A DNA stretch of 64,000 bases from Paenibacillus silvestris (GTDB taxonomy: Bacteria > Bacillota > Bacilli > Paenibacillales > NBRC-103111). Shown here in pieces: positions 26,108 to 33,868 of this stretch (the stretch's first letter is position 1; every line of letters begins with the position of its first letter). Both the position numbers and the translations under genes were made by a program. Where the stretch lies: contig NZ_WTUZ01000007.1 in assembly GCF_009882985.1 (NCBI RefSeq), positions 10,781-74,780 on the forward strand, read 5' to 3'. Below the pieces are notes generated by a model. That model was given only the letters and a program-made list of their open reading frames with translations. It ran no database searches and was not told the origin of the DNA.

Positions 26108-27109
26108 TCACTTATTTACGTACGCCATATTGGCTTGGGTATATCGCTCGCCTGCCGCGATGCCTATAGGTGCAACTTCGTCAAGCTCTGCCAACTCCTC
26201 TTGCGTCAAAACGATATCTGCGGCAGCGATATTTTCTTTCAAGAAGGAGATGCGTCGAGTGCCGGGAATCGGGACGCATCCCTGAGCTATCGTCCAGGCC
26301 AAAGCGAGCTGAGAAGGTTCGACTCCCTTTCTTTCGGCAATCCCGCTTATCGCCTCGACGATGCGCGCATTGGCTAGCAAATTTTCTCCGCTAAGCCGAG
26401 GATCGGTTTTGCGGAAGTCCGTTTCGTGCAATGCGTCCGTCTTTAAGCGGCCGGTCAAGAACCCTCGACCGAGCGGTGAGTAAGGCACAAATCCTATTCC
26501 TAATTCATGGACTGTATCAAGAACCCCGTTAGCCTCGACGCCACGTTCGAATAACGAATATTCTGTTTGTACGGCAGTAATCGGATGCACGGAATGCGCA
26601 CGGCGAATGGTGTCTGCCGCGGCTTCGGACAAGCCGATATGGCCAATCTTACCTTCGGCGACCAGTTTACTCATCGCTCCTATCGTCTCTTCTATGGGAA
26701 CGGTTGGATCGATGCGGTGCAGGTAAATTAGGTCGATGTAGTCCATCTGCAACCGACGAAGTGAGCCTTCGATGGCTCGGACGACATGCTCCGGCTTACC
26801 GTCCACAACGCGCTTCCCATCGACAACCTTGATCTTGCCGTCGTCCGTGAAACCGAATCCGACTTTGGTGGCAACGATCACGCGCTCGCGTATGCCGGTA
26901 AACGCGCGTCCAAGCAATTGTTCGTTGTGACCCATACCGTAAGTCTCCGCGGTGTCGAAGAACGTAACGCCAAGCTCGGTTGCAAGGCGAAGAGTAGACA
27001 AACTTTGTTCGTCGTCGCTTGGACCGTAAATGTAAGTGCTCATGCCCATGCAGCCCAGTCCAACTTGACTTACCTTCAAGCCCTGTGATCCCAATTCAAC
27101 GCTTTTCAT
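26108..27109 (-). CDS. Aldo/keto reductase
   Basis: A 333-residue NADPH-dependent TIM-barrel reductase. The catalytic set is visible: Asp52 and Tyr57 in FFDTAETYG, Lys82 in VATKVGF and the His in LIYLHRIDP. The C-terminal cofactor-binding segment CVPIPGTRRISFLKEN is intact. It resembles YhdN/IolS-type general reductases of aldehydes. GAGAGG lies about 11 bases before the ATG. Upstream, toward the SDR gene, is an AT-rich run of repeated TTTATTG units. Confidence 0.9.
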   Translation of the reverse strand: MKSVELGSQGLKVSQVGLGCMGMSTYIYGPSDDEQSLSTLRLATELGVTFFDTAETYGMGHNEQLLGRAFTGIRERVIVATKVGFGFTDDGKIKVVDGKRVVDGKPEHVVRAIEGSLRRLQMDYIDLIYLHRIDPTVPIEETIGAMSKLVAEGKIGHIGLSEAAADTIRRAHSVHPITAVQTEYSLFERGVEANGVLDTVHELGIGFVPYSPLGRGFLTGRLKTDALHETDFRKTDPRLSGENLLANARIVEAISGIAERKGVEPSQLALAWTIAQGCVPIPGTRRISFLKENIAAADIVLTQEELAELDEVAPIGIAAGERYTQANMAYVNK

Positions 27110-27127
27110 TACGCTTCATGCCTCTCG

Positions 27128-27160
27128 TTTATAGTTTATTGTTTATTGTTTATAGTTTTT
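27128..27160. repeat. Short AT-rich tandem repeat
   Basis: Four diverged copies of an 8-base unit (TTTATAGT / TTTATTGT) in the 80-base gap between the aldo/keto reductase and SDR genes. It could tune transcription or spacing, but no function can be shown. Confidence 0.6.
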
Positions 27161-27189
27161 TTAAAATGCTGGTTGGTTTCCGTCATGTT

Positions 27190-28167
27190 TCAATCGGTGA
27201 GCTTCGTTCCGGTGAGCTGCTCGCTTAACTGCCATAGTCTGCCTGCGGCAACGGGATCGAACGCACGAGGCCGCACGCCATGCATTTCGGTCGACTCATC
27301 GCTCGGCAGCGCTAATGCGATATCGCAATCCGCGCAATAGACACCACCTAAGAAATCAAGCTTTGGACTTGTCGCGCACCACACACTTGTTGCAGCTCCT
27401 TGCTGAGGCGTTTTCCGGTTATTGTCGGGATCGATAATCGGCTTTCCGGACTTATCGATAATGTCAAGGCTATCAATTTCGGACTTTGTCAAATGGCGCT
27501 GCAGATCTGTTGCAATGCCGCCTGGATGGACGGAGAATGCACGCACGCCGTATGGCTCCCCGATCGAATCAAGTGCAACTGCGAACAATGCATTTGCTGT
27601 CTTCGATTGGCCATAAGCCGCCCATGGATTATATTCGCGTTGTTCGAAATTCAGATCGTGGAAGTCAATCCCTGCGCGCCGATGAGCATAAGACGAGAGA
27701 GCCACGACACGCGCTCCCTCCGCTCGAACGAGAGCCGGCCATAGACGACAAACGAGCTGGAAATGGCCAAGGTGGTTGGCCGCGAACTGGGATTCATACC
27801 CCCGTTCGTCCCGTTCTAACGGAGTTGCCATGATGCCTGCATTATTGACGAGGATATGAAGCATATCGAACCGGCTAAGGAATCTATCGGCAAAGGCATC
27901 GATCGACGATGGATCCAGTAGATCCATCGTGTCCAACAGGACATCCGGCATGTCGGATAGACTCGCCTTTGCTTTCGCGATATCCCGAGCAGGCACTATG
28001 ACCCGGGCGCCGGCAGAGCGAAACGCTCGAACCGTTTCCAAACCAATCCCAGAATACCCGCCGGTTACAATTACGTTCTTGCCAGTTAAATCAATCCCTC
28101 TAATGACTTCAGCTGCTGTTGTATATGCTCCGAAACCGGAGCCGATTGGTGCTTGTGGTGTTCTCAT
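27190..28167 (-). CDS. Short-chain dehydrogenase/reductase (retinol-dehydrogenase-like)
   Basis: A 325-residue SDR. The cofactor motif TGGYSGIG is at 35-42, NNAG follows near residue 109, and the catalytic YGQSK with an upstream Ser (ALSSYAHRR) is intact. The length and the extra C-terminal segment place it with the retinol/WW-domain-like SDRs of bacteria. GGAGG lies eight bases before the ATG. Its promoter region contains one of three copies of a conserved module, here facing leftward, next to a divergent AraC gene; it is therefore a probable target of that regulator. Confidence 0.9.
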   Translation of the reverse strand: MRTPQAPIGSGFGAYTTAAEVIRGIDLTGKNVIVTGGYSGIGLETVRAFRSAGARVIVPARDIAKAKASLSDMPDVLLDTMDLLDPSSIDAFADRFLSRFDMLHILVNNAGIMATPLERDERGYESQFAANHLGHFQLVCRLWPALVRAEGARVVALSSYAHRRAGIDFHDLNFEQREYNPWAAYGQSKTANALFAVALDSIGEPYGVRAFSVHPGGIATDLQRHLTKSEIDSLDIIDKSGKPIIDPDNNRKTPQQGAATSVWCATSPKLDFLGGVYCADCDIALALPSDESTEMHGVRPRAFDPVAAGRLWQLSEQLTGTKLTD

Positions 28168-28210
28168 CTATGTCTCCTCCATCATTCCATAATTATTATT
28201 GCTCCTCTCG

Positions 28211-28285
28211 AGCCTCTTCATTATGCAACAGATGAATCCGCAAGGGATATCACGATTGCCTCAAATGATTGCCTAATCCTATCAC
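28211..28285 (-). promoter_or_regulatory. Conserved promoter module, copy A
   Basis: Reading leftward, an operator-like block GATTAGGCAATCATTTGAGG begins near 28278, and a TTGCATAATGAAGAGGCT block begins at 28228. The distance from the first base of the module (28285) to TTGCA is 57 bases, the same as in copies B and C. The second block contains a plausible -10 (CATAAT) without a good -35, which suggests activation by a bound regulator. It lies upstream of the SDR gene. Confidence 0.75.
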
Positions 28286-28352
28286 GTCCACTTGCGAACG
28301 ACCTTTGCATATACTATGATAGGTCTCAAATGACCCCCTATAGGAGATTACA

Positions 28353-29258
28353 ATGACCCTTAAAATACATGAATATCGCGATACGCTTGCTCGGAGTATC
28401 GAACGACTGACAAATTACGAAAATGGTATTCACCCAACTCCTATTCCATCACTTTTTTTATTTCGCGAAAATCAGGTGACAGAACCTAAGCATGGCGTTC
28501 ATAGTCGTTCCATTTGTTTTGTATTTCAAGGACAGAAAGAAGTGCTGCTTTCTCAAGAGCGATACAGGTACAGCACAGCCGAATATTTGGTGGCCTCGGT
28601 TCAATTGCCAGTCATTAGCCAAATCACTGAAGCCTCACCAGAGGCTCCCTATTTGGCTTTGAAGCTTGAATTCACGCCGGAACAGGTACTGGAGGTCATT
28701 AAGGAGTCCAAAATTCAAGTCGCTTCCCTGGAGCAAGTGAGACGGGGATTATTCATTAGCGAGGTGGATGTGCCGCTATTGGATGCCGTGATGCGTCTAG
28801 TGCAGTTGCTGGATAATCCAGCAGATATCCCGCTGTTTGCATCTATGATAATCAAAGAAATTCTATATCGTGTACTTCAAGGGAAACAAGGCGGGATGCT
28901 GACACAAATTGCCGTCGAAGGCGGCGGGGCTTTTCGAATCAAAGCGGTTATTGACTATATTAAGGAGTATTACAAACAACCGGTTCGTATCGAGGAGCTT
29001 GCGGAGCAAGCAAATATGAGTATACCCACGCTACATCGGCATTTTAAAGAGGTTACCGCGATGACGCCAATCCAATTCCAAAAGCAGCTGAGGCTTCAGG
29101 CAGCTCGGCAAATATTGTTATCCGAATCATCCAATGCCGCAGATGTCGCATTTCAAGTTGGCTACGAAAGCCCATCCCAATTTAGCCGTGAATATTCCAG
29201 AATGTTCGGACTTTCGCCGATTCAAGATATCAAACGATTAAGATTACTGGAGGGTTAA
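28353..29258 (+). CDS. AraC family transcriptional regulator (AraC_N type)
   Basis: A 301-residue regulator with an N-terminal AraC_N-type domain (RSICFVFQGQKEVLLSQERY, then PYLALKLEFTPEQV) and a C-terminal double helix-turn-helix (PTLHRHFKEVTAMTPIQFQK; DVAFQVGYESPSQFSREYSR; GLSPI). AGGAG sits six bases before ATG. This subclass, which includes YqhC, often activates genes for aldehyde and quinone reductases. It is divergent from the SDR gene and within a few kilobases of three copies of a conserved promoter module, so it is the best candidate to bind that module. Confidence 0.9.
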   Translation: MTLKIHEYRDTLARSIERLTNYENGIHPTPIPSLFLFRENQVTEPKHGVHSRSICFVFQGQKEVLLSQERYRYSTAEYLVASVQLPVISQITEASPEAPYLALKLEFTPEQVLEVIKESKIQVASLEQVRRGLFISEVDVPLLDAVMRLVQLLDNPADIPLFASMIIKEILYRVLQGKQGGMLTQIAVEGGGAFRIKAVIDYIKEYYKQPVRIEELAEQANMSIPTLHRHFKEVTAMTPIQFQKQLRLQAARQILLSESSNAADVAFQVGYESPSQFSREYSRMFGLSPIQDIKRLRLLEG

Positions 29259-29399
29259 TGCTCCGGAACGTATTTTCCGTGCACGGTTAAATTCCGATGC
29301 GCAATCATATAATATACGTGAGAATGTAATTCTACACGGGTCTCTGCGATTTAATGCCAACAATAAAAAAGGCTTTCTTCTTCGTTTCGTAGCTGGACG

Positions 29400-30125
29400 T
29401 TAAATAGTTTGACCCCTCTTTGCTATAAATAAAAGCAGCCCCTATAGTATTCGAGACTGACTCCCGATTGTGAGACAGGGATCAAAACACCACTCAAGTT
29501 ATGCAGCAGTCGTCGGAAATCAATCGGCGACTGGTTATTTAATTATATTTGGATACGATTGATTTATAGTAAAGAATGTGCTCTCGAACGGTCTGCTCCA
29601 CAATTGCCGTCGTTGTACAGGTTATACCTTCGAGATAGAATCAATGGGGGCATTATCAGCGGAGGTGACCTTACACGACACCACGCCCTCCCTGTTAAAC
29701 AAGTCCAAAATGCTCGATAGATATAATGTTTTTCCGCCAAACGGCAAATAGGTTATATCAGTTACTAGCCGTTGCATCGGTTCAATGCTTGGAATCGACG
29801 GTTTAACTGATGTTCAACGATATGTACTGGCTGCCCTACAGCCTTGCTTTTCTTCATTTTGACCCGACACTGTAGTCTCTCATATTGCATGATCCGCTGC
29901 ACACATTTGTAATTGACGTGTTGATTCTCTTCAAAACAACGCAGTTAACTCCAATTAGGGCACTACGGCCTCTGGCGACACCTCCTTTTGTTGCCATAGA
30001 AACCATTCTCCGCCTTACCGACTGGCTGCTCAAGCCGATGAAGTTGCCCATTACGTTACCAAGACATCCACGTTATAAACTGCTGATTCCGAGCTCATCC
30101 ATGACCAATTTCATAGGATTACCTT
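29400..30125 (-). pseudogene. IS3-family transposase (orfB) remnant
   Basis: Reading leftward, scattered frames spell parts of an IS3/IS150-type DDE transposase: MKLVMDELGI near 30112, VNHKRVQRIM-like and NRRFQAL segments, then ITYLPFGGKTLYLSSILDLF near 29700-29770, DNAPIDS, and a C-terminal FRRLLHNLS. The order is right, but stops, frameshifts and at least one deletion break it everywhere. Terminal inverted repeats were not identified with confidence. It is a dead element. Confidence 0.7.
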
Positions 30126-30178
30126 ACTAATCTCATCTTAATTGCCTTCATTTGAGGTAGCTAACTCTTGTGCCAGAG

Positions 30179-30245
30179 CAAAAACACCTCCAAGTTGTCC
30201 CCCACATCTTACGACATGGAACCTTTCACTTGAAGGTGTTTTAAT
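30179..30245. repeat. Imperfect inverted repeat near the IS remnant
   Basis: CAAAAACACCTCCAAGT and ACTTGAAGGTGTTTTAA pair with one mismatch across a 32-base loop. It may be an element end, a captured terminator or part of the same decayed insertion. Confidence 0.4.
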
Positions 30246-30364
30246 TTGTCTCACGTTAAGGGCTAGTCCATTCATCGGTTGTGACGCCAAGGTGTTTCTT
30301 CAATGTCCACTATAAGGTGTGCACTTCATTCATGACCGGTTGTCTCATGAATGTATAATTTCTG

Positions 30365-30715
30365 TTATTTATACTGGATAAGACCAAATCGTATGCCCTG
30401 TGGATCGAACAAGTAGGCAAGATAAAAATCACCAAAGTCCATTTTGTCCGTATCCGGCTTTGCACCGTTTTCCACGGCTTTAGCAACGGTAGCGTCGATG
30501 GAATCTACTTGAATTGTGATTTGTACGCGTTGAGCAATTCCCTTCGGGGATCTTGTAATGCCTCCGTCGATACCTTGTGAATCAGTTGATCCTGTTGTTA
30601 CAGGCCAGTAATCCCAATTGGGAGACCCTATGTTCCAATCAAACACATTGGAATAAAACCGAGTTGCCCCTTCCGGATCCTGAGAGCCTATATCAAACAA
30701 AATGACGCGATTCAT
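30365..30715 (-). CDS. VOC (glyoxalase/bleomycin resistance) family protein
   Basis: A 116-residue single-module protein of the vicinal-oxygen-chelate fold: the N-terminal DPEGATRFYSNVFDWNIG and C-terminal FLAYLFDPQGIRFGL-like segments are characteristic. Such proteins bind metals and act in detoxification or antibiotic resistance; no substrate can be named. ATG 30715 is preceded by GAGGAG at seven bases. The open frame extends 49 codons further, but that part covers two palindromes and is regulatory, not coding. Transcribed alone. Confidence 0.85.
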   Translation of the reverse strand: MNRVILFDIGSQDPEGATRFYSNVFDWNIGSPNWDYWPVTTGSTDSQGIDGGITRSPKGIAQRVQITIQVDSIDATVAKAVENGAKPDTDKMDFGDFYLAYLFDPQGIRFGLIQYK

Positions 30716-30760
30716 TTGCTCACTCCTCAATAAATTAGTTAGATAATGCACTTCATTAGT

Positions 30761-30794
30761 ATAGAACATTCGTTCTATTTTGTAAATATTTACA
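30761..30794. promoter_or_regulatory. Two adjacent palindromes upstream of the VOC gene
   Basis: ATAGAACATTCGTTCTAT (30761-30778) is a perfect inverted repeat with a GAAC-N4-GTTC core, close to the Gram-positive LexA box. It is followed directly by TGTAAATATTTACA (30781-30794), a perfect 14-base palindrome. They lie 46-79 bases upstream of the VOC start codon and look like binding sites for one or two repressors. Confidence 0.5.
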
Positions 30795-31113
30795 TTTCCC
30801 TTTGCTTTCATGTAATACTGTTCGCTACTACTTCTTACGGGCTGCATTCGGTTGGATGACACTTTCGTGTCAACTTGTTAGTTAAACATAAATCTTCTTA
30901 CAATTGGATCAAGAATAAATCTGTCCCTCTTTGCGCCTTTCGCGAGGGACAAATGACATATCAAACCAGTAAATGAAGGTCTCGACAAGACTGACATCCA
31001 GGTAGAAGTGAAAGTTAAAATAAAGAGTTGCGGAACCGGTTAACGGTTTCATTTGAAGTTTCCGGGTAGTCTGATGAGTGTACAACGGTCATACCGAAAA
31101 ATCCGTAATAGGT
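30795..31113. other. Intergenic, no gene seen
   Basis: About 320 bases without a supportable gene. There is a hairpin (TGTCCCTC / GAGGGACA, 30922-30951) without a T run. The stretch ends at copy B of the conserved promoter module. Confidence 0.4.
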
Positions 31114-31188
31114 GTGATAAGATCAGGCAAACATTTGAGAATATTGTTATAACTATTGCTGTGTGTTCTATTGCACAATGAAGAGACT
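31114..31188 (+). promoter_or_regulatory. Conserved promoter module, copy B
   Basis: GTGATAAGATCAGGCAAACA followed by TTTGAGA, then after exactly the same spacing as the other copies TTGCACAATGAAGAGACT. The -10-like CACAAT is weaker than CATAAT in copies A and C. A GGAGGAGATCATAG sequence at 31222-31235 resembles the ribosome site before the SDR gene, but no start codon follows; an AraC gene fragment has replaced the expected gene. Confidence 0.7.
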
Positions 31189-31230
31189 AAACCAATATTT
31201 CATATCATCACGAATATAAACGGAGGAGAT

Positions 31231-31335
31231 CATAGCTGAAGTTACTTTCAAGGTCGGTTATGAAACCCTTCACAATTCAGTTTCAGTCGTGAATATACAA
31301 GAATGTTCGGTTTATCGCCTATTCGTTTGAATAGG
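31231..31335 (+). pseudogene. AraC family C-terminal fragment, frameshifted
   Basis: Two frames carry the last helix-turn-helix of an AraC regulator: AEVTFKVGYET in one frame, then QFSFSREYTRMFGLSPI in another. They align with DVAFQVGYESPSQFSREYSR and GLSPI of the intact regulator at 28353-29258, so this is probably a piece of a close paralogue. No upstream part is present. Confidence 0.65.
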
Positions 31336-31401
31336 TATGCAATGGTTTTGGTACTTGTAAATGGTATAAGTATCATTTTACCAAATAGAGGAGGTGAAGA
31401 A

Positions 31402-31725
31402 ATGTTGTACGAGCTGCGAGTGTGCCACGTGAATCCTGGCAAGATGCAGGCATTACAAGATAGGTTCAAAGATCATGGTATTGAGTTCTTTATGAAGCAT
31501 GGTATGAAAGTGATTCAATTTTGGGTAGATATTGATGAGGCTAGTAATCGTCTTTATTTCATTGTCGAGCATGCCAATTTGGAAATGCGCAACTTCAACT
31601 ATGATCGTTTCCACAACGATCCTGAATGGATTGAAATAAAACGAATCACAGAACTTGACGGACCTCTAGCAAGCAAAATAGAGGGGTTTTTAATGAAAGA
31701 TGTATCATTTTTCCAAAATAAGTAA
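31402..31725 (+). CDS. NIPSNAP family protein
   Basis: A 107-residue protein of the NIPSNAP (dimeric alpha/beta barrel) family: MLYELRVCHVNPGKMQALQDR at the start, a central HGMKVIQFWV strand and FHNDPEWIEIK followed by DGPLASKI near the end, all typical. Length is complete for a single-domain bacterial member. An excellent ribosome site, GAGGAGGTGAAGA, precedes the ATG at 31402. It lies ~230 bases downstream of promoter module B and may be expressed from it through the AraC fragment. The biochemical role of bacterial members is not known. Confidence 0.85.
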   Translation: MLYELRVCHVNPGKMQALQDRFKDHGIEFFMKHGMKVIQFWVDIDEASNRLYFIVEHANLEMRNFNYDRFHNDPEWIEIKRITELDGPLASKIEGFLMKDVSFFQNK

Positions 31726-31750
31726 TTTAAAGTGCGCTTTCTATATGAAT

Positions 31751-31817
31751 TGCGTAAATCGAAGCTGCCTACCAAGATCCACAGACAGACAGCTAGCGAT
31801 TCCGCATTCAGCAATAA
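31751..31817 (+). pseudogene. Nitroreductase gene fragment (partial duplicate)
   Basis: This stretch repeats bases 32365-32428 of the intact nitroreductase gene with a 4-base insertion and about ten substitutions (TGCGTAAATCGAAGC versus TGCGCAAATCGAAGC, then CTACCAAGATCC in both). It sits ~190 bases upstream of the intact gene and cannot encode a product. It indicates an old tandem copy that was deleted apart from this piece. Confidence 0.7.
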
Positions 31818-32005
31818 TGAACAGTAACTAATTCGTCTAATCACTTTAAATTAATCAAAATAGCTGTTGTCACGATGCGGAATTCCTTGCATACATGCCA
31901 TTGATAATTTCCATTTTTTACTTACTCTATCAAACTCTCAGATATGATGCAATTGGCTTTGAAAGCTTGCAAACACAAATAATCTTTCCTTGGAGGCAAA
32001 CACAT

Positions 32006-32644
32006 ATGAGCACACAAGTCACACAAGTACAAACATCTGTATTAAATTTACTGGAAGAACGTCATTCTGTTCGCGATTACGAAGTTGGACACAAATTTCC
32101 GAAAGCTGATCTCGAGAAATTATTAACCACAGCAGCTACTGCACCATCGGCTTGGAACTTGCAACACTGGAAACTTCTCGTAATCGAAGACGAAGCACAA
32201 AAAGAAAAACTGCTTCCAATCGCTTATGGTCAACAGCAAATTACACAAAGCTCTGTCGTCATTGCAGTGCTTGGTGATCTCGAAGCGAACAAAAACGCTG
32301 AGATCGTACACGGCGCAGCAGTTGCGGCCGGTATGATGCCACAAGAATTAAAAGACGGCATGGCTGCGCAAATCGAAGCCGCCTACCAAGATCCGCAGAC
32401 AGCTCGCGACTCCGCAGACAGCAATGCTGGCCTAATTTCCATGCAGCTGATGATCACTGCAAAAGCGATAGGCTATGATACATGCCCAATGGGTGGCTTC
32501 GATAAAACACAATTTGTTGAAACATTCAATGTTCCAGCACGTTATGCACCAGTGATGTTAATAACCGTTGGACTTGCAACTAAGCCTGGGCACCCATCCA
32601 ACCGACTTGCTTTGGATCAATTTACAGTATCCAATTCGTTTTAA
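32006..32644 (+). CDS. Nitroreductase family protein
   Basis: A 212-residue FMN-dependent NAD(P)H nitroreductase-like oxidoreductase. The N-terminal RHSVRDYEVGHKF and APSAWNLQHWKLLVIED segments are the flavin-binding signatures, and GYDTCPMGGFD followed by VMLITVGLATKP is the usual C-terminal flavin region. Related enzymes reduce nitroaromatics, quinones or other electrophiles. ATG 32006 follows GGAGG at nine bases; the frame upstream of it has no coding sense. The neighbouring regulator, SDR and cupin suggest a redox or electrophile stress setting. Confidence 0.9.
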   Translation: MSTQVTQVQTSVLNLLEERHSVRDYEVGHKFPKADLEKLLTTAATAPSAWNLQHWKLLVIEDEAQKEKLLPIAYGQQQITQSSVVIAVLGDLEANKNAEIVHGAAVAAGMMPQELKDGMAAQIEAAYQDPQTARDSADSNAGLISMQLMITAKAIGYDTCPMGGFDKTQFVETFNVPARYAPVMLITVGLATKPGHPSNRLALDQFTVSNSF

Positions 32645-32665
32645 TAGCAATAAATAAACCTCAAA

Positions 32666-32740
32666 GTAATAAGATTAGGCAATCATTTGAGATGATCGCT
32701 ATAACCATCAATGCGTCATCTATTGCATAATGAGGAGGCT
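32666..32740 (+). promoter_or_regulatory. Conserved promoter module, copy C
   Basis: GTAATAAGATTAGGCAATCA followed by TTTGAGA, then TTGCATAATGAGGAGGCT starting 57 bases after the first base, exactly as in copies A and B. The core GATTAGGCAATCATTTGAG is identical to copy A. It lies immediately upstream of the frameshifted cupin gene; the CATAAT -10 lacks a good -35. Confidence 0.75.
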
Positions 32741-32775
32741 CTTCTAAATTTAGTATAAAGATAGGAGAATTAACT

Positions 32776-33226
32776 ATGCAAAGACATCAAGATTTGGAAC
32801 GCCATGGTATTCATCATAGTCATCAAGAGATGGAGTGGTTTGACGTACTCCCGGGAGAACAAGTCGCTTATCGCGTTCACGGTAAAGATGTGAACAACGA
32901 ATACTCTTTGTTCGATCTTCGCATGGCTGCAAAGCAAGGAAATGGACCGATCGCAATACACCATAAAGCGGATGAAATATTCCGTATTATCGAAGGCGAA
33001 GCTCGCTTTCATATTGGTGGGAAGAAATTCAATGCAGGCGCAGGTGATGTCATTGTCGTTCCAAGAGGCACGCCCCACGCATTTGCATATGTCGATAATG
33101 TTTACTCCTCCGGGAGATGAGCTTATATTTAAGGAAGTTCATGGGAGGTCCATGGACGAAATTATCGAACTGGCGAAAACATATGAAGTAAGCGTCGTAG
33201 GACCACCTATTGTTTATAACATGTAA
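32776..33226 (+). pseudogene. Cupin domain protein, frameshifted near its 3' end
   Basis: From ATG 32776 the first frame encodes a cupin (IHHKADEIFRIIEGEARFHI, GDVIVVPRGTPHAF) and then runs into VDNVYSSGR and a stop at 33120. The following base frame continues sensibly with MFTPPGDELIFKEVHGRSMD and ends at 33226 in PPIVYNM. The break is near 33091-33102, where a few codons also appear to be lost. Both cupin metal-motif halves lie before the break, so a truncated 114-residue protein could still fold. It may be a true mutation or a sequencing error. Confidence 0.7.
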
Positions 33227-33242
33227 AATACTTTAAATTGCA

Positions 33243-33286
33243 AAGAAATCCAGCGTCTGTGTCAAGACGTTGGATTTCTTGTTTTG
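33243..33286. terminator. Hairpin after the cupin gene
   Basis: AAGAAATCCAGCGTCT pairs with AGACGTTGGATTTCTT (one G-T pair) around a 6-base loop, followed by GTTTTG. It also serves as a possible end signal for the leftward gene at 33324. Confidence 0.75.
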
Positions 33287-33323
33287 CATTTATTAAATGA
33301 TTAAGGTATCGTCTCCCGTTAGT

Positions 33324-33695
33324 TCAATCCTCAATCTCCTTATAGTAAGATAATGGAAATATCCATGGAACACCGAAATCATCCTCATATTCATCATATA
33401 GACCCATAACCACACTGGGTTCTAATAATTTATGATTATTTTCTTTTGTTAGTTTTATTTCAAGGGTTGGTCCTAATCCCTCCTCACCTAACTCAATTTG
33501 TAGTCCGTGTTCTTGTAAAACTCCTTTCATATTAATAGATAATGCCGTTCTCCCTAATAGATCTCGATTAACAGGTTTACTTCCTAAAATAGGATAAAAG
33601 TCAACTCTAACCTCGATATCATCTATCTTTTTTATTATTAATATATGTCCGACAAAGTCCATCCAACTTCCGATATAATTATCAATCACATCCAT
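33324..33695 (-). CDS. Hypothetical protein
   Basis: A 123-residue acidic protein with no family I recognise, no signal peptide and no membrane helix. It begins MDVIDNYIGSWMDFVGHILI and ends in a Glu/Asp-rich WIFPLSYYKEIED. Codon use and a complete frame support a real gene; AGGAA/GGG sequences 9-15 bases before the ATG are a weak ribosome site. Size and composition resemble small immunity-type proteins, but no toxin gene is adjacent, so no role is proposed. Confidence 0.6.
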   Translation of the reverse strand: MDVIDNYIGSWMDFVGHILIIKKIDDIEVRVDFYPILGSKPVNRDLLGRTALSINMKGVLQEHGLQIELGEEGLGPTLEIKLTKENNHKLLEPSVVMGLYDEYEDDFGVPWIFPLSYYKEIED

Positions 33696-33769
33696 AAATC
33701 AACCCTGTTCCTATATATTAATATTTGAAATATTCGTTTAGATGATGAGACTCTCCTGCCAGTTACTTT

Positions 33770-33803
33770 AACGAGGCTGCCGATTCATGCCGCCAGCCTC
33801 GTC
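33770..33803 (-). terminator. Hairpin ACGAGGCTG / CAGCCTCGT
   Basis: A 9-bp perfect stem around a 16-base loop, downstream of the leftward membrane-protein gene; read leftward it is followed by TAAAGT rather than a strong T run, so it may be a weak terminator. Confidence 0.5.
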
Positions 33804-33814
33804 TTGATTTCTTA

Positions 33815-33846
33815 TTGAACAAACGTTCTTCGTCCCTCAGTTCAAC
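33815..33846. repeat. Dispersed palindromic repeat, copy 1
   Basis: TTGAACAAACGTTCTTCGTC followed by CCTCAGTTCAA. It shares 28 of about 31 positions with copy 2 at 34457-34488 and has complementary ends (TTGAA / TTCAA). Both copies lie at the 3' side of leftward genes. Confidence 0.6.
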
Positions 33847-33868
33847 GCTGCTGAGGCTTCGCGAAACA

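Noticed and set aside
29400..30245. Possible intact insertion sequence
   Set aside because: Transposase frames are broken throughout and no matching terminal repeats or target duplications could be established; kept only as a remnant.
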